This document shows, piece by piece, positions 6,790 to 13,436 of a stretch of DNA of 33,333 bases (its first letter is position 1; the number at the start of each line of letters is the position of its first letter). The notes beneath the pieces were generated by a model. The model was not told the origin of the DNA and did no database searches. It saw only the letters and a program-made list of their open reading frames with translations. Position numbers and translations under genes: made by a program. Source of the stretch: a virus. The stretch is from positions 1 to 33,333 of the IMG/VR virus record IMGVR_UViG_3300046680_000280; one strand, given 5' to 3'.

Positions 6790-7646
6790 GCGAGATCGAA
6801 GTCATCCCCGTCGGTCAGCTCACGCTTTTCGACCTTGCAACGATCGCGAACGAGGAGCACGCGCTCGCGCGGCAGGCGTTCGTCTCGACGCTCGAGCATG
6901 CACAGCGCGCGGGCGAAGCGCTTATCTCGGCGAAGGCCCAGGTACAGCACGGCGACTGGCTGGATTGGCTCGAGGCGAACTTCGATGGATCCGAGCGCAT
7001 GGCCCAGCGATACATGAGCATCGCCTCAAATCCGACACGCGTGTCGGATTTGGAGGAGCCGACGTTGCGAAAGGCGCTCGAGGCGATCTTCGGCAGGGAC
7101 GAACAAGAGCGACCGACGATAGAGCGGCCACCACCCCCCGCGGGCACCTACGACCTCGTCTATGCCGATCCGCCGTGGCGGTACGAGGCGCCCGGCGGCG
7201 AGACACCTGAACTCCGCGCGGTCGAGCGGCATTACCCGACGATGACTGTCGAGGAGATCGCGACGCTCCCAGTGCCGGCCGCGCCCGACGCTGCCTGCTT
7301 CCTCTGGGCAACGAATCCACTGCTGCGGGAGGGGCTCGAGGTGCTCGACGCGTGGGGGTTCACGTACCGCACCAACCTTGCGTGGGTGAAGGACCGGATC
7401 GGGATGGGCTACTGGGTCCGCGGCCAGCACGAACTGCTGCTGATCGGGCGACGCGGTAGCTTCGGACCACCCGCCGAAAGTCTGCGGCCGCCGTCGGTGC
7501 TCCACGCGCCCCGGCTTGAGCACTCCGCGAAGCCCGAGGAGCTGTACGACCTACTCGAGTCGCTGTACCCGAACGCGACCCGGATCGAGATGTTCGCTCG
7601 CGCACAACGGCCCGGGTGGGATTCGTGGGGAGCGCTCGCGGCGTGA
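6786..7646 (+). CDS. DUF3102-like domain fused to MT-A70 adenine methyltransferase
   Basis: This 286-residue protein starts with GTG overlapping the upstream stop. Residues 20-100 resemble DUF3102, a helical domain common in phage and ParB-like proteins (EEHALA, AGEALISAK, DWLDWLEANF, RMAQRYM). Residues 118-280 are an MT-A70 type SAM-dependent adenine methylase. Asp128 to Trp131 form the catalytic DPPW motif; FLWATN and a C-terminal PEELYDLLESLYP motif also fit. It probably makes N6-methyladenine in phage DNA, as protection or regulation. The linker region contains a 26-bp perfect palindrome. Confidence 0.88.
   Translation: MSEIEVIPVGQLTLFDLATIANEEHALARQAFVSTLEHAQRAGEALISAKAQVQHGDWLDWLEANFDGSERMAQRYMSIASNPTRVSDLEEPTLRKALEAIFGRDEQERPTIERPPPPAGTYDLVYADPPWRYEAPGGETPELRAVERHYPTMTVEEIATLPVPAAPDAACFLWATNPLLREGLEVLDAWGFTYRTNLAWVKDRIGMGYWVRGQHELLLIGRRGSFGPPAESLRPPSVLHAPRLEHSAKPEELYDLLESLYPNATRIEMFARAQRPGWDSWGALAA
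7027..7052. promoter_or_regulatory. 26-bp perfect palindrome inside the methylase gene
   Basis: The 26 bases from 7027 to 7052 equal their own reverse complement, with the centre ACGCGT and arms starting CAAATCC. They encode residues 81-89 (SNPTRVSDL), between the DUF3102-like and methylase domains. The peptide resembles a conserved step of DUF3102 proteins, but perfect symmetry over 26 bases needs matching codon choices. It may be a protein-binding site. Confidence 0.7.
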
Positions 7647-7945
7647 CCCGCGGCTACCAGCCTGACTTTGACATCGACCTCGTCTACGGCGAGGAGGGCG
7701 AAATGCTCGTTCGCCATGTGCTCGAACTCGACGAGTCGCGGATCGAAGTCAAGCGCAAGTCCTACATCGATGACGAGTTCTACGTCGAGATTCGCCACGA
7801 CCCTGGGCGCCGCGGCGCGTGGCGGGCGAGCGGACTCGCGAAGACGAAAGCCGACTATTACGTCTACGTCGTTGCCGACACCGGCGTCTTGATCTTTGTT
7901 CCGACGGCGCTGCTACGCGAGAGGCTCGCCGATGCGCTGGGCTGA
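7643..7945 (+). CDS. PD-(D/E)XK nuclease-like small phage protein
   Basis: GTG at 7643 overlaps the methylase stop, giving 100 residues. The pattern GEEGE near residue 18, IEVKRK near 35, YVEIRH, then SGLAKTKADYYVYV and a late LLRERL helix follows the order of small PD-(D/E)XK-fold phage proteins. In those, an E-x-K pair binds metal and a T-x-A-D strand follows. It may cut or bind branched DNA alongside the recombination genes downstream. The fold assignment is by motif order only, and the nuclease activity is uncertain. Confidence 0.6.
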   Translation: MTRGYQPDFDIDLVYGEEGEMLVRHVLELDESRIEVKRKSYIDDEFYVEIRHDPGRRGAWRASGLAKTKADYYVYVVADTGVLIFVPTALLRERLADALG

Positions 7946-8147
7946 AGAACGAGACGGTTCGTGCCCAACCCAGGGCGTTCTCCTGACGCTCGCCGAGATT
8001 CTCAACGTGAGCCGCGACCCGCGCGAGGCACGCTCGGATGGCTACATCTGCGGTAGTTGCCGCCGCGAGTTCGCGGTGCTCTACGGACTCTGCGGCGCTT
8101 GTTGGCTGCGGGAATACGTAGCCGCACACCCCGGAGCAGCCGCGTGA
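7932..8147 (+). CDS. Small zinc-ribbon protein
   Basis: ATG 7932 lies 14 bases inside the previous gene behind a GAGAGG ribosome site, giving 71 residues. The second half has two Cys pairs, CGSC and CGAC, about 14 residues apart, a zinc-ribbon layout. The first half is a helix (LTLAEILNVSRD). The function is unknown. It is the first of three consecutive tiny Cys-rich genes. Confidence 0.7.
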   Translation: MRWAEERDGSCPTQGVLLTLAEILNVSRDPREARSDGYICGSCRREFAVLYGLCGACWLREYVAAHPGAAA

Positions 8148-8338
8148 CCGCCGAGCCCTGGTATCCGATCCCGCCCGACGAGCCGTACGTGCTCGTGTTC
8201 GTCTGCCGCAACTGCAAGCTCGAATGGGACGAGCCGTTCTGCGAGCTCTGCGGCGCCGACCTGACCCTGAAATACGACCGCCCCCCGCACCGAATCCGCG
8301 AAGACCGGGTGCGAGGGGCAGACAGGAGCGAAGTGTAA
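8144..8338 (+). CDS. Small zinc-ribbon protein
   Basis: GTG 8144 overlaps the previous stop, giving 64 residues. CRNC and CELC pairs about 10 residues apart (VCRNCKLEWDEPFCELCG) form a compact zinc ribbon. A basic, Arg-rich tail could contact nucleic acid. No family name is recognised. It sits between two other tiny metal-binding genes. Confidence 0.7.
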   Translation: MTAEPWYPIPPDEPYVLVFVCRNCKLEWDEPFCELCGADLTLKYDRPPHRIREDRVRGADRSEV

Positions 8339-8448
8339 TGAAGCACGTTCACAAGTGGGGCGAGTGGGAAGCCGACCTCTTGCAGCACTACGAGTACCGC
8401 TACTGCGCCTGCGGCTCATTCCAGGCGCGTCCCTTGGTGACGTCATGA
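8338..8448 (+). CDS. 36-residue HxH...CxC protein
   Basis: The ATG overlaps the preceding TAA by one base (TAATG) behind GACAGGAGCG, a good ribosome site. The peptide contains HVHKWGEWE and, after a tyrosine-rich stretch, YCACGSFQ. An H-x-H and C-x-C pair could hold one metal ion; HKWG...CG...Q patterns recur in small actinophage proteins. The function is unknown. The stop overlaps the next start (ATGA). Confidence 0.65.
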   Translation: MKHVHKWGEWEADLLQHYEYRYCACGSFQARPLVTS

Positions 8449-8579
8449 CCGACTGGTGGTACTGGGCGCTGTTCGTCGGCGCCGTCATCCTGATCGGCGC
8501 CGTCCCGCTCGCGCACGTGTGGGAACAGAAGCAGGACGACCGCGACCGCAAGACGTGGAAGGAGATGTGGCGGCGATGA
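8445..8579 (+). CDS. Small single-span membrane protein
   Basis: A 44-residue protein from ATG 8445, overlapping the previous stop (ATGA). One hydrophobic helix (about residues 4-26, aromatic at its start) is followed by a strongly charged cytoplasmic-type tail (EQKQDDRDRK). It lies within the early operon just before the Erf gene. The function is unknown. Confidence 0.65.
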   Translation: MTDWWYWALFVGAVILIGAVPLAHVWEQKQDDRDRKTWKEMWRR

Positions 8580-9175
8580 GCGAGAACGGAACCGGCTCGC
8601 TCGCCGCCGCGCTCGTCGCAGCGCAGAGCGAGATGCCGAAGGTCGAAGCGGACGGCGTGAATCCACATTTCCATTCTCGCTTCGTCACGCTCGACAACCT
8701 GATCGCGCGAACACGACCGGTGCTGAACAGGCACGGGCTCGCGATCACGCAGGCACCCACCCACATCGACGGCGTCCCGGCATTGGCGACGACGATCTAC
8801 CACTCGAGCGGCGAGTCGGCGACCGACACGATGCCACTCATTCTGAGCGGCAGCGACATGCAGAAGCTCGGTGCTGCGCTCACCTACGCCCGCCGCTACG
8901 CCTGGGCCGCGCTGCTCGGCATCAGCGAGCAGGAGGACGACGACGGCAACGCCGCTTCGTCCGCACCGGCCGAGGTGCTTGCGACGAAGGCGCAGAAGGA
9001 TCACATCCACCGGCTGATCTCAAAGATGGAGAAGGAGTTCAGCGTCCCCGAGTCGGAGATCCGTGAGGGGATGCAGCGCGTCTACGGCACCCAGATCACG
9101 ACGAAGCTGACGAAGGAGCAGGCCGCCGAGTTCATCACCAGGTTGAAGAAAGCCGCCGGCGAGGAGGAGTCGTGA
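8576..9175 (+). CDS. erf: ERF family single-strand annealing protein
   Basis: The 199-residue protein starts at ATG 8576, overlapping the previous stop. Residues 8-125 match the ERF superfamily: LAAALVAAQSEM, then SRFVTLDNL, RPVLNRHGLAI, TIYHSSGE and the diagnostic QKLGAALTYARRYAWAALLGI. An acidic linker (EQEDDDGN) and a C-terminal helical domain follow. Erf proteins anneal complementary single strands in phage recombination and genome circularisation. A RecB-like exonuclease two genes downstream is the expected partner. Confidence 0.92.
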   Translation: MSENGTGSLAAALVAAQSEMPKVEADGVNPHFHSRFVTLDNLIARTRPVLNRHGLAITQAPTHIDGVPALATTIYHSSGESATDTMPLILSGSDMQKLGAALTYARRYAWAALLGISEQEDDDGNAASSAPAEVLATKAQKDHIHRLISKMEKEFSVPESEIREGMQRVYGTQITTKLTKEQAAEFITRLKKAAGEEES

Positions 9176-9348
9176 GTACCGAGGCCCTGCTTCTGCCCTT
9201 TGCGTCCATCTCGGCGGACTATGGTCGTCTTCTGGGTTTGGCGGTTGGGAAAGAGATCGATCGCTTGCAGTCCGAGATCGAGGAGCTTCGCGACGAGGTC
9301 CGCTCTCTTCAACGCACCTTGGATGCGCGGACGGAGCACCTCGCGTGA
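9172..9348 (+). CDS. Small coiled-coil protein between Erf and exonuclease
   Basis: GTG 9172 overlaps the Erf stop (GTGA), and the frame runs to TGA 9346-9348, which overlaps the next GTG, giving 58 residues. The N-terminal half is hydrophobic (ALLLPFASIS, GRLLGLAVG). The second half is an ideal heptad coiled coil (IDRLQSEIEELRDEV, then SLQRTL). It may bridge or regulate the recombination pair; no family is recognised. Overlaps at both ends support translation. Confidence 0.7.
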   Translation: MSTEALLLPFASISADYGRLLGLAVGKEIDRLQSEIEELRDEVRSLQRTLDARTEHLA

Positions 9349-10403
9349 GCATCCTCGAGCAGCTGTTCCCGAGCGAGGCGCCCGCGCTCGCGTGGCCCGC
9401 CGGGCTCCCCGACCATCTGTCGCCGTCGTCGCTGAAGACCTGGATGCGCTGCAGGGAGCAGTGGCGCCAGGTGTATCTGCTTGGCAAGCGCCAGCGCCCC
9501 GCTGCCGCGATGATCTGGGGGAGCGCGCACAACTTCGCGCTCGTCGAGCAGAACTTCGCGCAGAAGATCGGGACGGGCGAGGACCTCTCGGTCGGCGACG
9601 TCGAGCTCGCGTTCGCGGAAGGGTTCGACCAGCGCGTCGACCGCGAGGACGTCGACTGGAAGACCGACAAGCCCGCGGAGATCAAGGACCGCGGGGTGAA
9701 GCTCGCGGCTGCCTACCACCAGCAGGTGTCCGCCTCGGTGTACCCGCTCACGGTCGAGGAGTCGTTCAGCATCGATGTCCCCGGTGTCCCCGTGCCGGTC
9801 GTGGGACGGATGGACGTGACCGAGGAGACGCGCACGATCGACCTGAAGACCGGCGGGAAGCGTGAGATGAACGCCGACAACGTCTTCCAGGGGCGCGTCT
9901 ACCAGCTCGCGCGCCCGGTGGCGATGGAGTTCCACCTTGCGACGAAGACGAAGGTGCCGGGGATCTACACGCCGCCGGAGTACCCGGAGTTCGGGTTCGC
10001 GTACTCGGAGGTCGAGCAGGCACGAACCCGAACGGTGCTCGCGCTGCTCGCCGCCGACATCGCCTCCACGTACGCGCAGTTCGGCCCCGATCAGACGTGG
10101 CCGGGCGCGTTCACGTACGGGTGGGCGTGCTCGTACTGTGGGTTCAAGCCGACGTGCGCGTACTGGCCCAGCGAGACGCCGACGTTCGGCGACACGCTCG
10201 CCGGCGCCACCACCAGGCCCGAGGACACGCTCGAAGCCGAGCGACTCACCCTGACCCGCACCCTCTTGGACATCGGCGACAAGCGCGACACGTTGCCGAC
10301 CGTGGTCGCGGCGATCGACGCGAACCTTAAGTCGCGTCCATTGGGCGAGCATGTCGCCTGGCTCAGGGCGCAGCTCGAGCGCGCATCGGAGGTGATCGCG
10401 TGA
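9345..10403 (+). CDS. RecB/Cas4-like PD-(D/E)XK exonuclease with iron-sulfur cysteines
   Basis: This 352-residue protein starts with GTG 9345. It has the RecB-type nuclease motifs: SPSSLKTWMRC (Cys36), WGSAHNF (His62), GRMD (Asp157), TIDLKTG (Asp166, Lys168) and QGRVYQLA (Gln182). Cys262, Cys265 and Cys271 follow. One early and three late cysteines are the layout of the 4Fe-4S cluster in Cas4 and AddB nucleases. It probably resects double-strand ends to give the single strands that Erf anneals. Its stop overlaps the integrase start. The cluster is inferred from cysteine spacing. Confidence 0.88.
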   Translation: MSILEQLFPSEAPALAWPAGLPDHLSPSSLKTWMRCREQWRQVYLLGKRQRPAAAMIWGSAHNFALVEQNFAQKIGTGEDLSVGDVELAFAEGFDQRVDREDVDWKTDKPAEIKDRGVKLAAAYHQQVSASVYPLTVEESFSIDVPGVPVPVVGRMDVTEETRTIDLKTGGKREMNADNVFQGRVYQLARPVAMEFHLATKTKVPGIYTPPEYPEFGFAYSEVEQARTRTVLALLAADIASTYAQFGPDQTWPGAFTYGWACSYCGFKPTCAYWPSETPTFGDTLAGATTRPEDTLEAERLTLTRTLLDIGDKRDTLPTVVAAIDANLKSRPLGEHVAWLRAQLERASEVIA

Positions 10404-11293
10404 CCGTCTATGCTCTCGACCCACTGAAGGACCTCCGCCATCGGGAGACGGCCGCAGCGCGCGAACTCGCGGACTTCCTCAAGTACCTGGAGCTGGGCAA
10501 CAAGGCCGCGCGCACACTCGACGCCTACGAGAGGACCTACGCCGCCCTCACGCTCGCGTTCCCCGGGAAGCGGTTCGACGAGTTCACCGACGGCGACCTC
10601 GCCCAGGTGCTCGCCCGCTACCCCGCGAAGAGCAGGCATCAGAACAAGTCGCACCTGAACTCGTGGTTCAAGTGGGGCGTGAAGACCAGGCGGATCACCT
10701 CGAACCCCGTCGACCTCTTGCCGGAGATCCGCTACCGGCCCTCCCGCGACTACGACCTGTTCAGCGAGGCCGAAGCCGACGCGGTCTGCGCGCTGCCAGC
10801 CCCGGACGGGCAGCTCGCCACCCTGATGTTCTGGCTCGGCTTGCGCCTGGCCGAAGCTCGTGGGCTGACGGGGAAGCGGTTCGACTTCGAGCGCCGCCAG
10901 GTGCTGGTCGTCGACGGCGCCAAGGGCGGCAAGAGCCGGCGGGTGCCGATGATCGGCCGTGTCGAGACCGCCGCCTCCGATCTGCTCGTCCTCGAGGGGA
11001 TCGGCCCCGACGACTACATGTGGTACAGCCGCGGCGACAAGCACGACCGCCAGGTATCCGACCAGCGCTTCTACGACTGGTGGCACGGCGCGCTCGACGA
11101 GGCCGGTGTCCGTTACCGCAAGCCGCACCTGGTTCGGCACACGTTCGCCTCACGCTTGCGCGACATGGGGGTGCCGATGGAGGACCTGCAGCAGATCCTC
11201 GGGCACGACTCGATCCGCACGACCGTCGACGTGTACGCGCACTCGAGCTCGGAGAGGATCGGCGACCGTCTGCGCGAGATCGTGGAGGGCTAA
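10400..11293 (+). CDS. int: Tyrosine recombinase, phage integrase
   Basis: GTG 10400 gives 297 residues. An N-terminal SAM-like core-binding domain (about 20-105) precedes the catalytic domain. All active-site residues are visible: Arg149 (FWLGLRLAEARGL), Lys178 (GGKSRRVP), His243 with Arg246 (KPHLVRHTFAS), His269 (ILGHDSIRTT) and Tyr279 (DVYAH). The N-terminal arm-binding part is short. It should integrate the circular genome into the host chromosome, and with the repressor pair it marks the phage as temperate. The gene ends the recombination block, and a candidate attP lies directly downstream. Confidence 0.94.
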   Translation: MTVYALDPLKDLRHRETAAARELADFLKYLELGNKAARTLDAYERTYAALTLAFPGKRFDEFTDGDLAQVLARYPAKSRHQNKSHLNSWFKWGVKTRRITSNPVDLLPEIRYRPSRDYDLFSEAEADAVCALPAPDGQLATLMFWLGLRLAEARGLTGKRFDFERRQVLVVDGAKGGKSRRVPMIGRVETAASDLLVLEGIGPDDYMWYSRGDKHDRQVSDQRFYDWWHGALDEAGVRYRKPHLVRHTFASRLRDMGVPMEDLQQILGHDSIRTTVDVYAHSSSERIGDRLREIVEG

Positions 11294-11421
11294 AACGGTG
11301 GAAAATCCTCCAAACCCGGTTTCGCTCAACCATGCGGGTTTGCGTGAACAGGCGGCACTAAAGGCGTTACCTGCCGTTTCGAAGGATGCCTATGGGTTTG
11401 GCCAAGGCCGAAGGGAGACCT
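11294..11421. other. Candidate attP region downstream of int
   Basis: This 128-bp gap holds three copies of a heptamer: CAAACCC at 11311-11317 and its complement GGGTTTG at 11336-11342 and 11394-11400. AAACCCG (11312-11318) and CGGGTTT (11335-11341) form inverted arms 16 bases apart. Repeated short sites beside int resemble integrase binding sites. No tRNA-like core is recognised, so the crossover point cannot be placed. Confidence 0.4.
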
Positions 11422-12237
11422 ATGACCACGTTCAACGGTGATTTCTCGACAGGGAACGAGAGCCAGTGGAAGGCCACCGGCTCAGGTGGTGGCAAGCAGG
11501 ACTCGAGCAGCCACACGGACTCGGCGAGCTGCCATTACGGCCCGTTGAAGTTCCTCGAGGATCAGTCCGGCAGGCCCGGGTGGTGGGGCCAGTTCAACGT
11601 GCCCGCCTCCCCGAGCGTGAAGCAGCGCTGCCAGGTGATCACGAGCTCGGCTCCGATCCGCCACGACGTCGACGACTACATCACCGTGCGCGTCCACACC
11701 GCCGCAGGCTGGAGCGACGGCAGCCCGTCCTGGCCGATCCAGATCATCGAGCCCAACTTCCAGGCGCTCGGGAAGGGCCAGGCGAACTTTTGCCTGATCC
11801 TCAAGCCGGACCACATCGGTGTCAGCCTCCTCGCAGGGAGGTCCTACTCTTCCGGGTCACCGTACGCCTACGAATACCGCTCCTCCACCGCCGGCTCGAA
11901 CAACAACTTGCCGAAGATGTACGCGGTCCCGAAGGGCCAGTTCATCACCGGGATCGCGTACGAGCTGATCGTGCACGTGAAGTGGAAGTTCGATCGGACA
12001 GGTGCCGTCGAGGCGTGGTACCGACCATTGGGCCAGAGCCCCTCATGGGTTCAGGCGGCATCCGAGCACGGCTTCCCAACCTTGCAATCGAACCCCGACG
12101 GCACCTACAAGCCGACGACGATCGACTGCCACCAGCTGTACCGGGGCGCATCGAAGACGGCTTGCAAGATCAGCATGAACGGTTACGCGATCCACTCGAC
12201 GCTCGCCGAGGCGCAAGCGTTCCTGGACGGAGTGTGA
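11422..12237 (+). CDS. Polysaccharide lyase-like (heparin-lyase fold) protein
   Basis: From ATG 11422 (AAGGGAG five bases before) the protein has 271 residues. An alternative in-frame ATG 11392, also behind AAGGA, adds ten. Features of the concanavalin-A-like polysaccharide lyase group are an N-terminal NGDFSTGNESQW strand, RHDVDDYITVRVH, PIQIIEPNF, a GIAYELIVHVKWKFDRTGAVEAWY double strand and a late KPTTIDCHQLYRG segment. It could degrade capsule or biofilm polysaccharide. No signal peptide is seen, so it is probably virion-borne or released on lysis. Its place after int, outside the late operon, is unusual and might indicate a lysogenic cargo gene. Confidence 0.7.
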   Translation: MTTFNGDFSTGNESQWKATGSGGGKQDSSSHTDSASCHYGPLKFLEDQSGRPGWWGQFNVPASPSVKQRCQVITSSAPIRHDVDDYITVRVHTAAGWSDGSPSWPIQIIEPNFQALGKGQANFCLILKPDHIGVSLLAGRSYSSGSPYAYEYRSSTAGSNNNLPKMYAVPKGQFITGIAYELIVHVKWKFDRTGAVEAWYRPLGQSPSWVQAASEHGFPTLQSNPDGTYKPTTIDCHQLYRGASKTACKISMNGYAIHSTLAEAQAFLDGV

Positions 12238-12310
12238 AGACCAGCCATAAAGGACGCCGCGGGCAGAGCGACCCGCGAGGCCACCTCAAGCTCATGAAGG
12301 GACCGGTGAC

Positions 12311-12652
12311 ATCACCCGTGCAGCCCACATCCTTGTTGCGCTCTATCTCCTCGCACTCATCGCCGCTGTCGCGGCTCGAGCCGCACCACAATCCTGGCAG
12401 GCCGCCGACTGGTGGATGCGCCAAGCCATGTGCATACACTCCTACGAGGGCGCCTGGACGAGCGAGACCGGGAACGGCTACTCGGGCGGCCTGCAGTTCA
12501 GCTCTGGGACGTGGCGCTCTGTCGGGGGGCAGGGTCGCCCGTCCCAGACCTCACCGCGTGAGCAGCTCTACCGTGCCTGGCTCGTCTACCAGCGTGACGG
12601 CGGCAGTTGGCGCGAATGGCCGACGTCGTCAAGGTTGTGCGGGCTGAGTTGA
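12311..12652 (+). CDS. Secreted Rpf/transglycosylase-like muralytic enzyme with abnormal start
   Basis: The open frame codes for a clean signal peptide (ITRAAHILVALYLLALIAAV, cleavage after ARA) and then an Rpf-like domain: CIHSYEGAW (glutamate is the catalytic candidate), NGYSGGLQF, TWRSVGG, a REQLYRAWLVY helix and a final WPTSSRLCG, matching the fold's conserved Cys pair. No ATG, GTG or TTG precedes the signal peptide in this frame. The first ATG (12416) would delete it. A GAAGGGA ribosome site lies eight bases before ATC 12311, used here as the start. A -1 shift from a frame starting GTG 12234 or ATG 12294 is the other possibility, as is a one-base sequence error. Confidence 0.6.
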   Translation: MTRAAHILVALYLLALIAAVAARAAPQSWQAADWWMRQAMCIHSYEGAWTSETGNGYSGGLQFSSGTWRSVGGQGRPSQTSPREQLYRAWLVYQRDGGSWREWPTSSRLCGLS

Positions 12653-12723
12653 CCGCTGCGCTCGTGATCACAGTGGTGTTCGTGCTTGTCATCGGGGGGC
12701 TCGTACTCACGGAGCGCCGGTGA
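12616..12723 (+). CDS. 35-residue single-span membrane protein
   Basis: ATG 12616 lies 37 bases inside the Rpf-like gene and gives MADVVKVVRAEL, a 20-residue hydrophobic helix (ALVITVVFVLVIGGLVL) and TERR. A TTG at 12649, in frame and overlapping the Rpf-like stop (TTGA), would give 24 residues. One helix with a charged end directly after a muralytic enzyme suits a small holin-like or anchor role. The function is inferred. Confidence 0.55.
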   Translation: MADVVKVVRAELTAALVITVVFVLVIGGLVLTERR

Positions 12724-12747
12724 TAGCACAGTTGCGCTAGCTCCCGC

Positions 12748-13224
12748 ATGAGCACAGTGCTTGGCATCGACCTCAGCACCAGAGCCATAGACCTGGTTCG
12801 ACTAGACGAGACCACCAACCAGGGCACCTGGGACCACCTGCACCTCGCCGGCGCCACAGCGCTCGAGCGCTTACGTCAGGTGCCCGTGCTGATGCCGAGG
12901 CACTCGTGGTACGACGACGTGTACCTCGTCGCGGTCGAGGCGCCTATGTCGCGTGGGCAGCAGGGCACGATAGCGAAGCTTTCACGGGTGTTCGGCGCCA
13001 TCGTTGCCTGCCTGCCCGCCGGCGTCGAGGTGTGGGACGTCGCGCCCGTGCAATGGCGCAAGGAGCTGGGCTTGTCAGGGCATGCGACAAAGGAGCAGGC
13101 CGCGGAGGCAGTCGATGCCCTCCGCGGCCCGGGAGCGCTTGCCTGGTCGCAGGATGCGCTCGATGCGTATGCCGTCGCCTACTACGCGCGGGAGCTCAAC
13201 GCGCGAGCAGTGGCGAGCATCTAG
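12748..13224 (+). CDS. RuvC-like Holliday junction resolvase
   Basis: This 158-residue protein has the RNase H-like RuvC layout. Asp8 is in LGIDLSTRA, Glu64 in VAVEAPMS, and Asp136/Asp139 in SQDALDAYAVAYY, with the PVQWRKELGLSGHATKEQ region typical of phage RuvC-like resolvases before them. It should cut four-way junctions made during recombination or replication before packaging. No clear ribosome site precedes ATG 12748. It ends the rightward early operon. Its stop shares the tetramer CTAG with the stop of the convergent leftward gene. Confidence 0.82.
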   Translation: MSTVLGIDLSTRAIDLVRLDETTNQGTWDHLHLAGATALERLRQVPVLMPRHSWYDDVYLVAVEAPMSRGQQGTIAKLSRVFGAIVACLPAGVEVWDVAPVQWRKELGLSGHATKEQAAEAVDALRGPGALAWSQDALDAYAVAYYARELNARAVASI

Positions 13225-13388
13225 TGCCGAACCTTTGTGATGCGGCCGTCCGGGTAGACAATCCACTTCCCATCGGGCGTGTGGATAAGTGTCATCGGTA
13301 TCTCTGGTCGATGGTCGACCCGTACGGCTCGCTTGAGATAGTTCGCGCGAATACCGCGGATCGCGGTGACTTGCTCGGTTGTCAACAT
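13221..13388 (-). CDS. Small leftward protein, 55 residues
   Basis: ATG 13388 is preceded by AAGGAGG, a nearly ideal ribosome site, 11 bases upstream. The protein is basic in the middle (NYLKRAVRVDHRPE) and ends in beta-like HTPDGKWIVYPDGRITKVRH. No family is recognised. It is the last gene of the leftward operon. The palindrome CTAG at 13221-13224 serves as the stop of this gene and of the RuvC-like gene on the other strand. Confidence 0.75.
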   Translation of the reverse strand: MLTTEQVTAIRGIRANYLKRAVRVDHRPEIPMTLIHTPDGKWIVYPDGRITKVRH

Positions 13389-13413
13389 GGCTTAGCTTTC
13401 CTCCTTTTGCTCG

Positions 13414-13436
13414 CGCGCTCAGAGGGCGAGTTGCCT
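13414..13436. repeat. 23-bp repeat, copy 1 (copy 2 at 13674-13696)
   Basis: The two 23-bp copies differ at one base (13421 A, 13681 G). On the minus strand both code for RQLAL near the end of two adjacent small genes. In copy 2 this is the C-terminal end of the DNA-recognition helix region; in copy 1 it runs into the stop. It is likely a trace of duplication. Confidence 0.7.

Noticed and set aside
11294-11421. tRNA or tRNA fragment as attachment core
   Set aside because: No acceptor stem, T-arm consensus or CCA end can be found in the gap.
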